NCBI GenBank assembly: GCA_016801845.1
Contig: CM028914.1
Coordinates: forward strand, 18,799,272 to 18,863,271
Length of the DNA stretch: 64,000 bases
Reading direction: 5' to 3'
Origin: Polydactylus sextarius
Taxonomy: Eukaryota; Chordata; Actinopteri; Polynemidae
This document shows, in pieces, positions 43,886-58,061 of this stretch. A model generated the notes under the pieces. The model made no database searches, had not been told where the DNA came from, and was given only the letters and a program-made list of their open reading frames with translations. Made by a program: the position numbers and the translations under genes. The stretch's first letter is position 1; each line of letters starts with the position of its first letter.

Positions 43886-44403
43886 TTGCGCCTCACAGTT
43901 GCACCTGTGAGTAATCTCAGGTTTGTCAGTGTGCTTCGACAGGCATCTCTGTAGGCTTCGCTTCCTCTAAATGGCCCAGTTGAATATGTAATCTGTGCTC
44001 TTTCATCCTCATCCTTTATTTCCACCCCGGCCACTTACAGTATCCTGCTCTGCTGCTGATCACAGTGGTATGAAAACTGCACAGGCACGATATGATACAC
44101 ACAAAAGAAAGGTAACAGGGTCAAATCTCACCCTGTGGGTGTGCTCACTGGCCTTTATGATGCCTGTCCCTGTATAGACCCATATGTACGGTATGCAATG
44201 GTATGGAAGCAATGCCAAAGAAAGGGCCATTTTTATTGCCACCAAGCACAAAACAACAAAACAATATTAATACAGATGAACACTAGTAACTCAACAACAG
44301 CTTCTTCTAAATAAACTCACGCAATTCACAATCTGTTGTAGAAAAAATAAAACTGTCTGTTTCGCCAATTTCAATCTTCTCCCAACATCGACCGACCAGG
44401 TGT

Positions 44404-44425
44404 CAGGTGTTTGATCAAACACCTG
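44404..44425. other. 22 bp perfect palindrome with paired E-boxes
   Basis: CAGGTGTTTGATCAAACACC plus TG reads the same on both strands, with a CAGGTG/CACCTG E-box at each outer edge and TGATCA in the middle. A further CAGGTG begins at 44398, so E-boxes cluster here. Confidence 0.9.
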
Positions 44426-47400
44426 TTATGAGTTTCAGTCATACAAGGGAATAGTAATAGTGTCCTTCATTCCTGATCAGATCTGTGGTTTTACAGTTTT
44501 ATCACGTTCAAGCTGTTTTTGTTCGGTCGCTGTCAAATTAACAATCTTCTTTAGAAAATACGACTGTTATATTCAATACCAGACAAATGTAACTCAATAG
44601 GGGCGGAGGTTGTTCCTCAGCTTTCTCCGAGCTGCTTTGAGAGCTCAGTGGAGCTCGACAAAAGACTCTGTAGATGACTTCACACATTACGTATTACTCG
44701 GTATCTGATTTTGGTGTTGTGTAATATGGAAGTTCGAAGACATCACCTACATCCAGATTAACCTCAGAAGGATGATTATGGGACCCACAGCTGATATCAG
44801 AGATGATTTATGTTTAACGTTTCAAATTACTAAGGAAACCTACAACAAACTAACCCCCCATCAGGCTAAACAAAGCAAGGAGCTGGGTATAAAATGATAA
44901 TAGACCTTAGTGTTTTGACTGTCAGCAGCATCTACCAGGCCATGATAATGACTGAGGGGGACGGTGGAGCCCCCAGCTTAGGGCAGAGTTTACACTGCAG
45001 TTTGATGTTGTCACATACTCCTGCATGAAAACGGTACCAGCAGATTATATGGGCAGTGGAAACAAGCAAAACATCACAAGAACTACTGACATCAAATGAA
45101 TTGTTAGAATATTTCAACAAGGGTTACTTTCACTTCCAGTCCTGTTAGCCTGTCTCTCATCTGCTATAACTCCCCGTCCCCCTCCACCAGCATCTAGTTT
45201 CCATGGATTCCCATCTAAGTAGATTAGGGGAGCAGTCTTGTTTTCGTGGAGACATGGCAAGCTGTTTGCTGTCCATCAGTCCACATCAAGCACATCCAAT
45301 GTGTTGGCCTCCTCCTCCTCCTCCTGTTAGAAACTGAGGCCAAAGACGGGCGCCATGCCAAATAAACCAGATAGTTTTATCCACAGCTGCAAGCAGGCGG
45401 CCTGCCCAAATAACAATGGAGTCCACTCATTAAAGCTAGCCCAACTTTGACAAAGACACGCAGGGGACAGGGCAGGAGCAAGAAAAAAAAAACATATCAA
45501 AAAATGAAACGCAGACAGGAGGAAAAAAAATCTGACACAAGTCAAACAGATTGTTTCTGCATGGAGGACAGAGGAGTAATGCAGCCTGGGATGGACCGGA
45601 CTTAAGAATTGATATGAAGTGATATCAGATGTAAGAGATATGTGGTTTTGTATCCTGCACTATGCAGAGCACGCCTCCCACGTGCGGAAATGAAACCCAT
45701 CTCTCTCCACGCAAAAACAATACCTCGACTATGCAGCAGCAGTGTGGTATCAGTCTATGAAATACTATTTTCTTTCCATGCATGATGTACAGTAGTACAA
45801 CAAATACATGCAGTGAAACAAACCAGTCAGCGATCTTGTGCTATCTTGTCTTAACTATGCTCAGAGAGTTAAAGGATTTTTATTTTCGTGTCCAAAAATT
45901 CCACTTGCATGTGCAGTGCAGGGCCATTTAATATTCTCTGGAAACCTGGGCTGCTAATAATAAAAAATAATGACATTGCTGTAATATCTCTGTGTGCCTT
46001 GGATCACATGATTTTTGCAGATTGTTTTTCAAGAACAATACTGATACTAATAAGTATGCTAATAATAAAACATCCAGTGAATAACCAGAACAGTTACATA
46101 TGTGAAAAAATAACACGTGGACTACTTATCTCCAAATCGTATAAGCTCATATGATAAATAAAAACTCTGCGTGGTTTTAATTTTCTGGCTAGTTTGCCGA
46201 CATGATACAAAGTACAAAAAAAGTCTACCGTATTGCTAGCCACTCTGTAAAGCTGTATTCAGTTAACATGCTAATAGTGACAAAGCTAACTATGACACAT
46301 CAGATAATTGACAATTATTATGTAATACAGCTTTTCTGAGTAAACAGTTCTGATAAATCAGTCACTATTGTTTATGTGACACAAACACACATTTTTGCAG
46401 TGATCTTTTAAATAGGTTTCAAACACTTGCAACAAAGTTATGTAGTGGAGACTGAATATTTCACTGTTTAATAACGAATAACTTTTATTGTCCAAAATAA
46501 CATTAAAGTTTCTAGGAAATGTATTTTGATAAAAATATAAATATAACTTTAATAAAAATACAAATGAATGTAATGGTAATAATTGGCCATCCTTTGTAAT
46601 AATTGTCAGATAAAATATATCTGAAGTTGAATGTGATGAAAAAGTCTTTAGTTTGGTAAGTACGTAGCTGCGCTGTTAGCATGAAAACAGAACACTTAAA
46701 TGTATGAGTGCTGTTTCAGTATGACTGTGGTTGAAGCTGTCAGACTGAAAATGAGAGTGAACACCATGGTGAAAATCAGCTGTAATTATATTTCCTTTTC
46801 TATAGGCCGTCATTCTCCGCAGTAACATTCCTCCAAACTGTGTTTGATTAGCCACAGCCTCAGAACACTCCTCTCTTACAGTAACACATGAGCTGGCCAC
46901 ATGAGCCTTTATTTATTCCAAGGGTCCCACCAGCAGCCTGTGTTTTCTCCCAGAGACTCTAACATTAAAGATCGTTGCCTTCTATTTCTGTCCTATGGTT
47001 AACTTTTACAGAATTGTGCCCTGACAACCGTTGGCCTTGACAAACGCTGTGTATATGTGTGAAAGAGAGAGAGCACAGCAGTGCCATGCTGGGAGCGCAG
47101 CTAGCATGTAGCATATAAGTTTCTCACCACATCCTTCGTTAGCAAGCGAGGACATAGCTTGGTGCTGTGCCGACGTAACCTGAAGCCTGCTGGTAAAGGC
47201 ATTTCATGCTTTCACACGAGCCCGCGCTGTCTGTATGTGTGTGTGTTTGTGAGAGTGTATGTGAGTGGGGTTGGGGGGGTGGAGAGGGGGCGACGACTGG
47301 GGCAAGCATCTAAGGCCTGGTTCAGGCCAGCAGAGGGCGGGGAACAGCTGGCCTTTCATTGACAGTCTTTTAGAGCTGGCAGTTAAGATTTCACTCCAAA

Positions 47401-50400
47401 CGGGGGGGTCAATGGTGGCGAGGTGGGGTCTGACATTGTTCCAACAGAAGAGTACTGTGCTTGGAAATAATATAAATATATACCAAGGAATAGATTATTG
47501 GAGTGTTTGTGTTTGTAAGGACAATGCCGGTGACGATCATTGGGACAACTAAAGCTAACAGCACAATAACAGTGCCTGCTATCTCTACAGATAACCAGAG
47601 ACTAATCATCATTTATAAGCAATGTTAAAGCTGCAAATCACAGAACCAAGTCTCTAATCTGTAATGATATGCCAATATAGCACTGCCCAACCACAAAAAG
47701 TCTGGGCTTTGTGGACTATATGTCAAGTTAGACAAGCTGAAGGAAAATTGAGAAACAGCCCAGTGAGCAGTGGCAGGAAGTACAGTCATAATTCCTAGTC
47801 GGTGATATCAGGAATTTCTGACAGCAGTAATATCATCTTCTATTTAGACAAAAGAAGTGCAGATGTGTCGAAAGAACAGTGTTTGCAAATTTTGAATTAT
47901 ATCCAAATCAGTTCACCCCAGTGTATGGGTGCCCCAACAAACCAGTCAACCATGCAACCCTAACCGACTTTCCACGTGCAAATAAGACTAAGCGAGGCCT
48001 CAGCATATGTTTAAGTTTAACTTTAAGAGGTAATTCATTCATTCAGAAATGCCTCCATGACTTGCTTTTATCATTTCACGATAGAATTGTTGAATAAAAC
48101 ATTTGAGAGTTCCATGGCTTTATGCCATTCAAACAGAAGTCACAGTGCTTATCCTTCGATCTCAAAACAACATGCATAACAACTCTTTAGTCCATTCATG
48201 TGCTGCATGTTGTTGGATTCAGTATCGAGTGGAGTACATATTTTGACACCCCATGGAATGATTCCATCTTGTTATTTTTAGCAGCGAATGCAGCTCATCC
48301 ATCATCCGACAGGATGGTGCTGTGTGTCGCTGTCCGTGGCTCCCACGGCAACCTGCTCCATCCTGTCGCCCCTGTACAACTAGGCCACCCAGCGAAGACA
48401 TCAACGTGCTGATTGTTGGACTCCAGAACATTTACCTCATCTTTTACCCCCACCCCCACCCTATGTGCACTGGCCAGTTGGTTCCCACACTCCCCTTCTG
48501 TGGCAGGCATCGCTGCTCCCCAACATTATCCCCCACAAAAGGGCCAGTGAGCAGTGACATCACCATGCACAGGCTCGGCGCTCAAGCACGACTTCACTCA
48601 CACGTGTTGTTCACAAACGTGAACATACATCCACACGCCGACTCCACCAGTGCCTCCGGTGCCACCATCTCCCAATCCCATAATGACACTGTCATTTATT
48701 TGATATATTGACCAAACAAAACTCATTTATGGCAGTTAACCACTCAAGTAAACATGTCATGGTGCAGATTTATCTCTTGTGTTGGTAACAAGATGTCTCA
48801 TCTGTTCCAACTTTTTATGAATCTAAACACTAATGTCAATTGTATTACAAATATTGCTGCAAGAAGAGGGTACATGACTATGACACTGATGTTAGCCTTT
48901 TAACGTTCACCACTTATGTCAAGATACCTCAAGATATTTGTGTCTTTCTCAATGATTATGAACGAACTGAAGCACAAGCTTTTATTGTCTGTTGAGGGTG
49001 GAGCTGATTTCTGTTTTTTCCTTTCCATGGAAGAAAGAGCACAAGTGTGTGGGTGAGTAGCATGCTGTACATTACGTACAGAGAGCAGACAGTGACTTTG
49101 CATCCTGACTCATGATGATTAATTTGGGGTAAAGCTCCTGACCCAAAAATGAACAGACACATGGGGTTACATCTGAGTTTCAAGTTCACTATGTTTGTGT
49201 GCAGAGTTGAAGTACTCTGGGCCAGAGAAGTTGTGAGATGTTCCATATGTTGTCCTCGGTGGGTTCCATGTTTGTTTAGCCGTTCCAAAGCACATAAATG
49301 CACACAAGCAACACTGTGCTGAACAGGTAACAATTGCAACAAAAATTGCAATTGTTAGTTTATTATTGGCACAGATAACCTGGCAATGTTTGCAAAGACA
49401 ATGAGTGTATCTTAAGCTAAGTACATTATTTAAAGTGGGTCCAGGTCAGATAAAATGCTCGTCAAGTACCAGAGCATCCATCCTGTGAGAGTCAAGATGC
49501 TACTATATCAGAGTTTAGAGTAACTGCACTTTATTTAGTTTGGAGAAGTTTACATTCCAGCAGAACCCAAACTCACTTTAGCTTGTGTTACATTTGCCAA
49601 ACACATCATTTATTCCTAAAAAATTTCTCTCTTTTAAGAGTGAAGTATGCTGTTTGAAAATGCTAACATTAAAGTATAAACGTAACCAGAGGCATGCTTG
49701 TCCAAATATGTTTCAGGGTCATACTGGAATGCATGACACTTTAATGACACTTTTATTTATAATACGACTGTATACTGTGTCCTAATACGAGGACAAGCAG
49801 CTGTATCCTGGAATACGAGAACAAACCCATCGTTTATTTCAGTGTCTTCTACGTGGATCATCAACGGGTGAGTGAGTAGCTTTAGTGTCAGTGTTTTAGC
49901 ACAATATCAGCTTTCATGTGCATACCTAAAATCCTTAAAGATAAATCCTTAAAGATGACAGTCCACAGTTGCAGGATAAAAAATGAGAGCCCCTAAAGAC
50001 CTTTTGTTTAAAAAGTATTTCCAGTGTGAAGTGCGTGTAGAATTGAAAGCAGCACCATCAGCCGTAGCAGGGCTGAGCTACCTCACATCTGTTGGGTCAG
50101 ACATTGTACTGTCTCAATCAGGCGTTACGGATACTTTCAGGTCAGTTTGGTAAAAAATTTCTAAGAACTGTCAGCTGTTCCTCTGTATCCTCACATTCAC
50201 GCACACCACTGCGCTTCTGGCTGCTTTATTGTTGTTCCAGCCCCCCTCCTGGCTTCTCAAGCTTCTTGGCAGAATAAAAGGCCTCGCTGATCAAAGGACC
50301 CAGAGACAGGTTCCAACTGAAAAACCTGCAGCTATCAAAACGGTTTGTTTATTCTGTATTGCCATGACAATATCAGATAAGAGATTTAAAAATATAAGGG

Positions 50401-53400
50401 GCTAAAGCAGCGGGTAGACGATGACAGAGTGAAGCGTGCAGGTTGTATTGAAGCTGAGTCTGCGGCGTGGAGGAAACGGAGGGAGATAAAACAGGGAAAT
50501 GCCTGTTTCCATTGCTACTGGATACAAACAACAACACAGGTCTGGGGTCAGCTCATCAGTTAACTTTGTTATGGATTAAAGCCCGTACGTGTGAGCATTC
50601 CTCTGTGAAGTGAAGCTTCTGAATAACTTCTATTCATAGTAGAATACCATATATAAATACTAGGTGGGCATTATACTCTGTATCTTTCATTAAAGTAATC
50701 CGTTGCAGCATACCTATTTCAACGGCTGGAAAAACAAGCTGACTGTGGTTTTAAAATAGCTGATATAAAGAGCCTTTCATCTATTTACTTTAGATAAGCC
50801 ATGTGAATAACAATAAAACAATGTACAACACAAAGTTTCCAAGCCATATCTCAGATACAATTGCCAAAGGGCTGCAATACTCACAATAATGTAAATTAAT
50901 ACATTTAAATTCATTGTATTGTTTCAATAGCTTGTACAGTGGAGGATTCATATTCACTGTGACTAGTGGAAGGTGACCAACATGAAAAGTTTGTATATAG
51001 GGGATGAAGAAATGGCCGTAACTGTTGCACATGACTATAGGAGCAGGAGATGATAAAAAAGATCCAGCACAGCTTCCATTAAGTCAGACAAGCACAAAAG
51101 AATAATCTTCAAAGTACATCGGATAACAGTGGTCGCAGTGGTTTTAATGGTCTAAGCAGGGACACAGGCACAGTAGAAAAGCAGGTCACTGGGTTTCCAT
51201 CTTTCCAGGGCATACAACGTCCGACAGCTAACCGGAGACATAGGTGGGATTGAGAGGGGGAGCTTCTCTGCCAGAACACACCCCCGACCCTGGTGGCCAA
51301 TCATCTGCGAGGAAAATGTCACCCTGAAAAATGATTGACAAGCCACAGCCCTGACTGGTGGTGAATGCTAAGGAGGGAACAAGTACTGCATACCCATGCA
51401 GCTAGAGGAACATAACTCACAGCTAGGGTTGCCTCCCATGTCTCCAAAACCTCCCATTCAGACCACAGCCATGCAATACTATACCTGCTAACAAGGCAGC
51501 CTGACATTCTGCCTCCACTATTTACTTTCCACTGTATTTATGATCACTTGTCTATTCTAGAGCCAACCCTTCTTACATTCCCTTTGATTTACCGCCACAT
51601 TTCCTTCCGTTAAAATGGTGTTGCTTTACTGTGTCAATGATTGCCCAGCTCTGAATATGAACTTTTGAACCCACGAAGAGAAGGCGCTCTCTCTTATACA
51701 CCGCGGGGGGGTGAGCAATGGAGAAAGGGCTCTGGGTCGGGGCTTAACTCGTTTACAATTTGCACCATAAAGCTTCCTGAAAGGTTGGTCAGGCTGAATA
51801 AGCAAGGATATGTTAACCTTTCACCTTCCCACGCACCAACAGTGCAGAGTCACAGGAAAATGACTACATGTGGGTTTTTTTGTGAAACTGTGTTTGTAAT
51901 GACACAGTGTACGTGAAAAGGCATCGAGACGTGTCTTTCTCCTCCTAAAGAGCAGGTGTTTGTGCAAGCTGTCCCTGGAGAGGCACATTGGCTACAGTGT
52001 GGTGAGATCGCTCCCACCTGTGAAGATCAAATATGAGACATTTATTATACAGGGGGGACTTATCTAGCGCTCCCTATCAGATGGGCTATGTAATGGAGAA
52101 GCCCTGGACAGATCCACTTTCACTGCCCTGAAAGGCACGAGAGGTGACCCAAAAGAAAATCATTATGCGAGAAAACAAAGGCATCGTAGGCGTGGAGGAG
52201 AAACCCTCTGAAGGGTACTGCCCCCTCTCCTCCCTGCTCGCCATGCAGACTGGAACCACTGGACTGCTGCAGGGCAGACTGTGTCTGTGTGTTTATGTAG
52301 TGTAAGTGTGTGGGGTGCTGTTTTTGAGATCTCACAGGCCCCCGATTTACAAGATGTGCTTAATTAGACTGTTTAAAGCACCAACTGTGTTCAGGCGGTG
52401 GTGAGTAACTGTATATTTGACACATAATTACACTGTGGCAACAACGGACATATAAACTGGGGAGTTGTAATTTAACCATATTGGGAGCCTGTGCATCATT
52501 GTGCACATTGTATTATGAAGACTCCAGCATTTAGGAATACCCAACTGTAAAGTGCTGCCACTGTTTGTCCTCAGGTCACCAACAGGACACCAGATAAAGG
52601 ATGCCGTCCTTCTCAAAGCTCGCTCTCCACTTACCAGCCCTTCAGCGAAGGTCTCATGCAACCAGCTCTTGCCACAGTGCTGTATGCAAACTGTTATATA
52701 ACACACTACAAAGAGCTCAGCAACATGGCTGGGCTGAAATCAAACTGGATTTCTGCCCATGGGCACACAACATAAAACAGGTAACATGACTGTAGTCAGC
52801 ACTTTAAAATCTGTTCTTGTTTTGTAACTTTCAGCTTGACACAGCAAGTGTGACACACATGGGTCCAAATTTATACTGCCTCTTGCCCAGGTCATCATTC
52901 TGAATGAGAAATTGTTCTCAACTGACTCACCTGGCTAACTAAAGTAAACATAACATATTGAATATTCAGACATTCTAGGTTCCCAGGTTCTACAATGCTG
53001 TAGTAGAATAATCACATCATCACATCATTTCGGCTGCTTTGTTGTGCTTCAAGCTGATCCATCAAGCTAGAAGAAATGCTAGAAAACTGCAGGTGATCCA
53101 GTATGTTGCCAGAATAGCTTATTCAGGTCAAGGATTAAAACGACACACTAGGCGCTGCTATTGTGTGCTCGATCATTTCCCACCCTGACATTAAAGGCAG
53201 GGATGACGGAGCAGGGAGCAAACAGCCCAGAGTTAATTAAAAGCTGCAAAGGTGCGGCTCTGATGAGAAGCTCTTGTCTCCGCTGCTTTGTAAGGGTGAA
53301 AAAGGCCAGGACTTCCTGCTGGGGAGAGGAAGTGAGCTGGGGTGAGGGTAGGGGTGGGCGTTATCTCTCTGCATTAGCAGGCTCCACAGAACCAACAGAG

Positions 53401-53663
53401 CAGCATATAGCCTGAGGATATCTGACATCACACTTTCAGATACAGTCTGTGCCACACACATACACACTTCAAAGCTCTGTGTATTTACATATCAATTATA
53501 AAGAATCAGATTCCAAGTCCCGCACTTCAAAGTATGATATGTTTACATGCCATCAAGAGTACCATGTGTTCAGACTGATTCAGCCTGATAAGGGTGAGCA
53601 CCTGGTTGAAGCATGATGAGACTGCCACCTGATCAAATAAGCAGCATAATACAGTGTAGACGC

Positions 53664-53760
53664 CAGGGACGTCACTAGGATTGAGAGATAGGGGGGCTTG
53701 GATGGGAGGGCAGTGTGTTCAGGAATAATGACATTTTTTTAAATAAATTTCCATAATAGT
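53664..53760 (+). mobile_element. Probable DNA-transposon terminus
   Basis: CAGGGACGTCACTAGGATTG followed by AGAGATAGGGGGGCTTGGAT is very like the end of a fish DNA-transposon family that starts CAGGGGCGTCACTAGGA. I do not see a matching inverted end downstream by about 54100, so this is a fragment. Confidence 0.5.
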
Positions 53761-54469
53761 AGTTGTACTAACAACTTGTAGGACTATTAATGTTTATTTT
53801 GACTCATTTTCTTGCTGGTGTGTGTTCAGTGCATGTCTGCACTAATTTCAAATATCAAATAAATAAATATATTTTAAAAATAATCACCCACTAATTACAG
53901 TGAGGCTTAGGAACATAACGACATCCATGGTAGACACACATGGACTCATGTTCACAGTATTCATTAGGCTGCTGTCTGCATGTCTCACCTATGTGTTTAA
54001 AAAAACTCCTAATAATTATGACAAAACCTCTTATTACACATACAGACTCTAAACAATCCAAAATTAGATGAGACATATGGGAGTCACAGATCACTGTAAC
54101 CTACAGGGAGTATAATAAATACATTACATTGTTAACTCTCAATCTAATTGATGATATCTGGTTCAGTCCCAAACATCATTGAGTATTTAGGACAGAAATT
54201 AATCACTTGTGCTGTGATGGAACAAAAACTAAGAGACAAAATTTTGTTTGTAACGTGCAGTGTGTTAAGACTTTTATTTGATGCATTCAAACTAAATTCT
54301 ATCAAGATTTTAAGATCAATAAACAAAACTTGATTTGATCCTACTCACTATAAAAATATCTTATAAAGGCACAAAATCTGATTTTCTTTACAACTGTCTA
54401 ATTTCATGTAGTGTGTCAACCAGTTATTTTCATTGTCAACAATTCTCCTGTTATTTCAGACCTCTCTGC

Positions 54470-54690
54470 CCAGTCTTCCATCGTCTGACCAATAAGTCTG
54501 TGCACACACCTGCTCTCATTTATCTCATCTGTATAGAAACCTCCCTTTTTAAGTCCCCAGTTGTCAGTTTGCCCTCATAGTCACTGCCAAGTTCTGTAGA
54601 CGTTAGATTGCATACTTGACTGATTCCTGATTCTGCCTGCCACCCAGTCATACCGCCATTATGGACTCTGTTGAGCTATTTGGTCTTGAG
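54470..54690 (+). mobile_element. LTR-like segment, copy A
   Basis: Shares order and motifs with 55290-55560: CAGTCTTC, GCACACACCTGCTCTCATTT, a TATA-like stretch (TGTATAGAAACC), TTCCTGATTCTGCCTGCCAC, CATTATGGACTCTGTTG. A promoter-like block followed by a C/T-rich region is typical of retroelement LTRs, but no flanking TG/CA ends or coding remnants are certain. Confidence 0.45.
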
Positions 54691-55289
54691 ATTTACATTT
54701 CCAGTCAACACCAAGTTTATTTGTCTAGAGAATTAAGCCCACATTGATGCCCTCCACAAATATGAGCTCAACACAACCTGATGAATGAGTGATTCCAGAC
54801 TGCTTGTGGTCTTGAAAAAGACACACATTCGCAAAAAGCTTCAATCCACTTTGTGGTTTCGGAAATAGTTTACAGGATCTTGGGTGTCAAGGTCCTCTGG
54901 ATTTCAACTAAAATCCAAGAGCTAAACAGAGTGGTAAAACCAGGACATGAAGACAGCACTGTGGTGCATCAATCACCTTGATCAAAGCACACCCAAAACG
55001 TACTTCCCAGTTCACCACCTGGGTTATCTCCTGGACCTGATGTTGTAGCTGCTGTCTACAAATGAACTAGAAGGACCTTAGCTGTCAACATGTTCCATTT
55101 TGGAGTGGTAGAGAGACCAATAGTGCCATTCAGAGAGCCAAGTATCTCGATATAAGTCTTACTGAATCTGCAATCAAAATCAGATTAAATGTCATGGTTC
55201 TCACATTCCAGCCAATGTCTCTGCCAGATCTGTATTTTGTATGATGATCTGTATGCAACCAATTCTTGTGTCATTTCAAAACCGGTGAT

Positions 55290-55560
55290 TCCCTGGTCTC
55301 CCAGTCTTCTGCACAAACCTGTTCCCATTTACATATTTTCTTGCTCGGTATACACCTCTGTTTCCACTCACCAGATGACAGATTGTCTTCATGTTCATCG
55401 CCAGGCTCTCCAGACCCTACTTTGACTATTCATCCAATTCCTGTTCCTGATTTTCTCCCTGCCACCCATCATACAGCCAGTCTGGTTTGTTCATAAAACT
55501 CTTTACCTGCCATTATTGACTCTGTTTTCTCATTTGGGTTTTGCATTTCTCTGATATTAT
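55290..55560 (+). mobile_element. LTR-like segment, copy B
   Basis: A diverged direct copy of 54470-54690: CAGTCTTCTGCACAAACCTG, TCGGTATACACCTCTG, GTTCCTGATTTTCTCCCTGC, CATTATTGACTCTGTTTTC. The roughly 600 bp between the copies shows no readable gag or pol. Confidence 0.45.
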
Positions 55561-56901
55561 TGGTTTGATTTAGTTAAATTATGAACAGTGAAATTAATGA
55601 GTGAATAATTATTTCATCCATTTCTTATGAAATCAAAACTTTGAACATGTACTCTTGTCTTGTCTGACTACCTTGTGAAAGTAAACTGGCAGCTTTTGTC
55701 AGTATGCAATTGCAATGATACAGATAAAGATTCAAGTCCATCACTCTACTCGTTATTTGGTCATTTGATTTTTAAGTTAATAAACTGATTAATATAAAAT
55801 TTGATTAGCTAAGTGGAGCTGTCGTCTGTCTGTGGCTCCTTCCCTCACTGATAGACTGCGTCAAAATCAGTTGAGTCAGACTATCTTGTCACAGTGAGTT
55901 ATCTTGTGATAACAGAGATAATAAAGTCATGATCATTGTAAGATACTGATATTAAGTTTGATACCTTAAGATAGCAGCATAATTAAGTCTTTATCTCAGA
56001 ATACAGGACTGACTAAATTAGACAAAAATGCAGAAACTTATATTTTGTTTGTAAAGACAATCAAGTAAAATTGTGATAATAATTTGATGATAGTGATCAC
56101 AGAGTTAAGTTTTGTGTTGTTTTTTTTTTTGTATTTGACTGCTACCGCTGCAATCAATAAATGTAATAAAGTAATCATTTAAGTTATTTTGAAGAAAAAA
56201 AGCCGTACCAGGCTGAGAAGATTAGGAAATCCTCATCAGGGCTTTGAATTCTTTTAGGTCTCTTCTAAAAAATACATTTGTGATTGTTTTATTGTTCAGT
56301 CTTTTACCTGTTAAAATGATCTTTATTTTGTTAAACCACACTTCTGCTGGTTTTATACTTTTGTAACTTGTTGCTGAAATGTGCTACGCATAGAAAATGT
56401 TTAAATCATACAATAATAAAATGTTATTTTCTCTGTGAAATTGTGACTATTTTAAAATATAATCACTATTTGAAAATTTAAATGTCAGCCATATTTGGTG
56501 GTAGAGCCGAGTTTCTCCTACATGAAATGTTGAGTTTCTAGATCTGAAATAACATGATTATTATAGAGGCTCTGGTGTCACTGTTTAAACTCATATTTTG
56601 GGACTACATAAGTGTAGCAATATAACATACGTAGCGACATAATTCAGAACAACAGGTACGTGTAATAAGGCAAAACCAAGGCACCTCATTTAAATCCTAA
56701 AAGAAACGTCATGTTTTTACCCTTTCAGTATTTATACTGTAACCACACCAAAGAAAATGAATGAAAACATAAAAGGGATTGCAAAAATAAGTGCGAGTGG
56801 GTGAGGTATCTGCCAAGGACAGTTTAACCAACTGTGCATGTTCAAGCAAGGGGATAGGAAAGAGAGAATGCCAGGAGGCAGAGAGAGGTAGAGAGAAGGA
56901 A

Positions 56902-56922
56902 AGAGAGAGAGAGAGAGAGAGA
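56902..56922. repeat. (GA)n microsatellite
   Basis: A perfect GA run within a wider purine-rich block from 56875. Confidence 0.95.
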
Positions 56923-57207
56923 TGGGGAGACAAAGCAGTAGGGAGTGCTCAGATAGTACTGCAGTGCTGGGACAGGTCTTGAAGCAGAAACTGTGGCTGT
57001 GCCTTTTTGGAAGGACTCCAGGGCTTGTAGTGCAGGTCTCCTTTGATAATGGGCCACAGTATGTGTAAGAGTGTTGGGCTGCAGCCAAGGTACACAGCCT
57101 TTTGGTAATAGTTAACAGAGTGGGCAAACAGTGGAAGTCAGCGGCATGAAGGTAGGTCAGGGAACTGCAGTAGACACAGTGTGTATACCCCCTCCCTCCT
57201 CCCCCTG

Positions 57208-57227
57208 TCTCTCTCTCTCTCTCTCTC
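57208..57227. repeat. (CT)n microsatellite
   Basis: A perfect CT run preceded by CCCTCCCTCCTCCCCC. Together they form a pyrimidine tract ending in CAG, a pseudo-acceptor with no coding frame behind it. Confidence 0.95.
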
Positions 57228-58028
57228 AGATAGATCTTGGCTCAGCTCCTGGCTCTTAAGTTGAAGACATAAACATGCTGTTGACTCATATAGGACAAAA
57301 AATGTTGTAATGAGCACTCAACAGGACCTTCTTCGTAAAATACTACAGGAAGTAAACAATCCTCAAAGGCCTCACAACCTAATCTAACTACTTCAAGAAA
57401 AACTGTTCCAGTTTCATGTTATTCAAATACATCTCTGGAGGCGTAGACATTACTGTTGTGATTTTTAAGGGTAACAGATCACATTTGGAGTAAGATCTAT
57501 CAAAGCCAGAGATGGATAACATGCTTTCATTTCCACTGTCAAGTGCTGTGAACACAGATAAAGAAAACACTAAATACACTCTGGGGAACATTCCAAGCAT
57601 GTACAAACACACGTGTGTAAAATGGAAAGAATGCACAAAAGGATTAATTCAACACTTACATTGATGGAGTTCAAGAGGCTGAAGATCAAAGCTACTAACA
57701 GTGTTTCGCATTAATGCTTTCCTCTGATTATAGTTCAAGTTATACACCTTTAAGTGCAGGCACCATGATGTTATTTCTGGTAACATTTTATTGGGCACCA
57801 CACATCCTCTACAATCACAAAGACTTAAGGCTCTGGAAAATAAGATTTTGACATGAGTGGAACATTATGTGTCATCTGTGTGTCCACGACTATTAGTGGC
57901 TGACCATGTCACATCTCATTTGGCAGAGATCACAAATGTTATGTTGTTTCTGTTACCGCAATGTTAGCCTGTCTTGGTGATTCGTCATGGTCAGACTTAC
58001 TCTGGTGGTGGAAGACGTGCCACGCTTT

Positions 58029-58061
58029 TGTGTGTAGGTGTGTGTATGTGTGTGTGCGTGT
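58029..58061. repeat. (TG)n microsatellite, imperfect
   Basis: TG units broken by TAGG, TATG and TGCG variants. Confidence 0.9.

Noticed and set aside
48322..48711. 129-codon plus-strand ORF rich in P, H and S
   Set aside because: Overlapped by three antisense frames, no recognised motif and no splice or promoter support.
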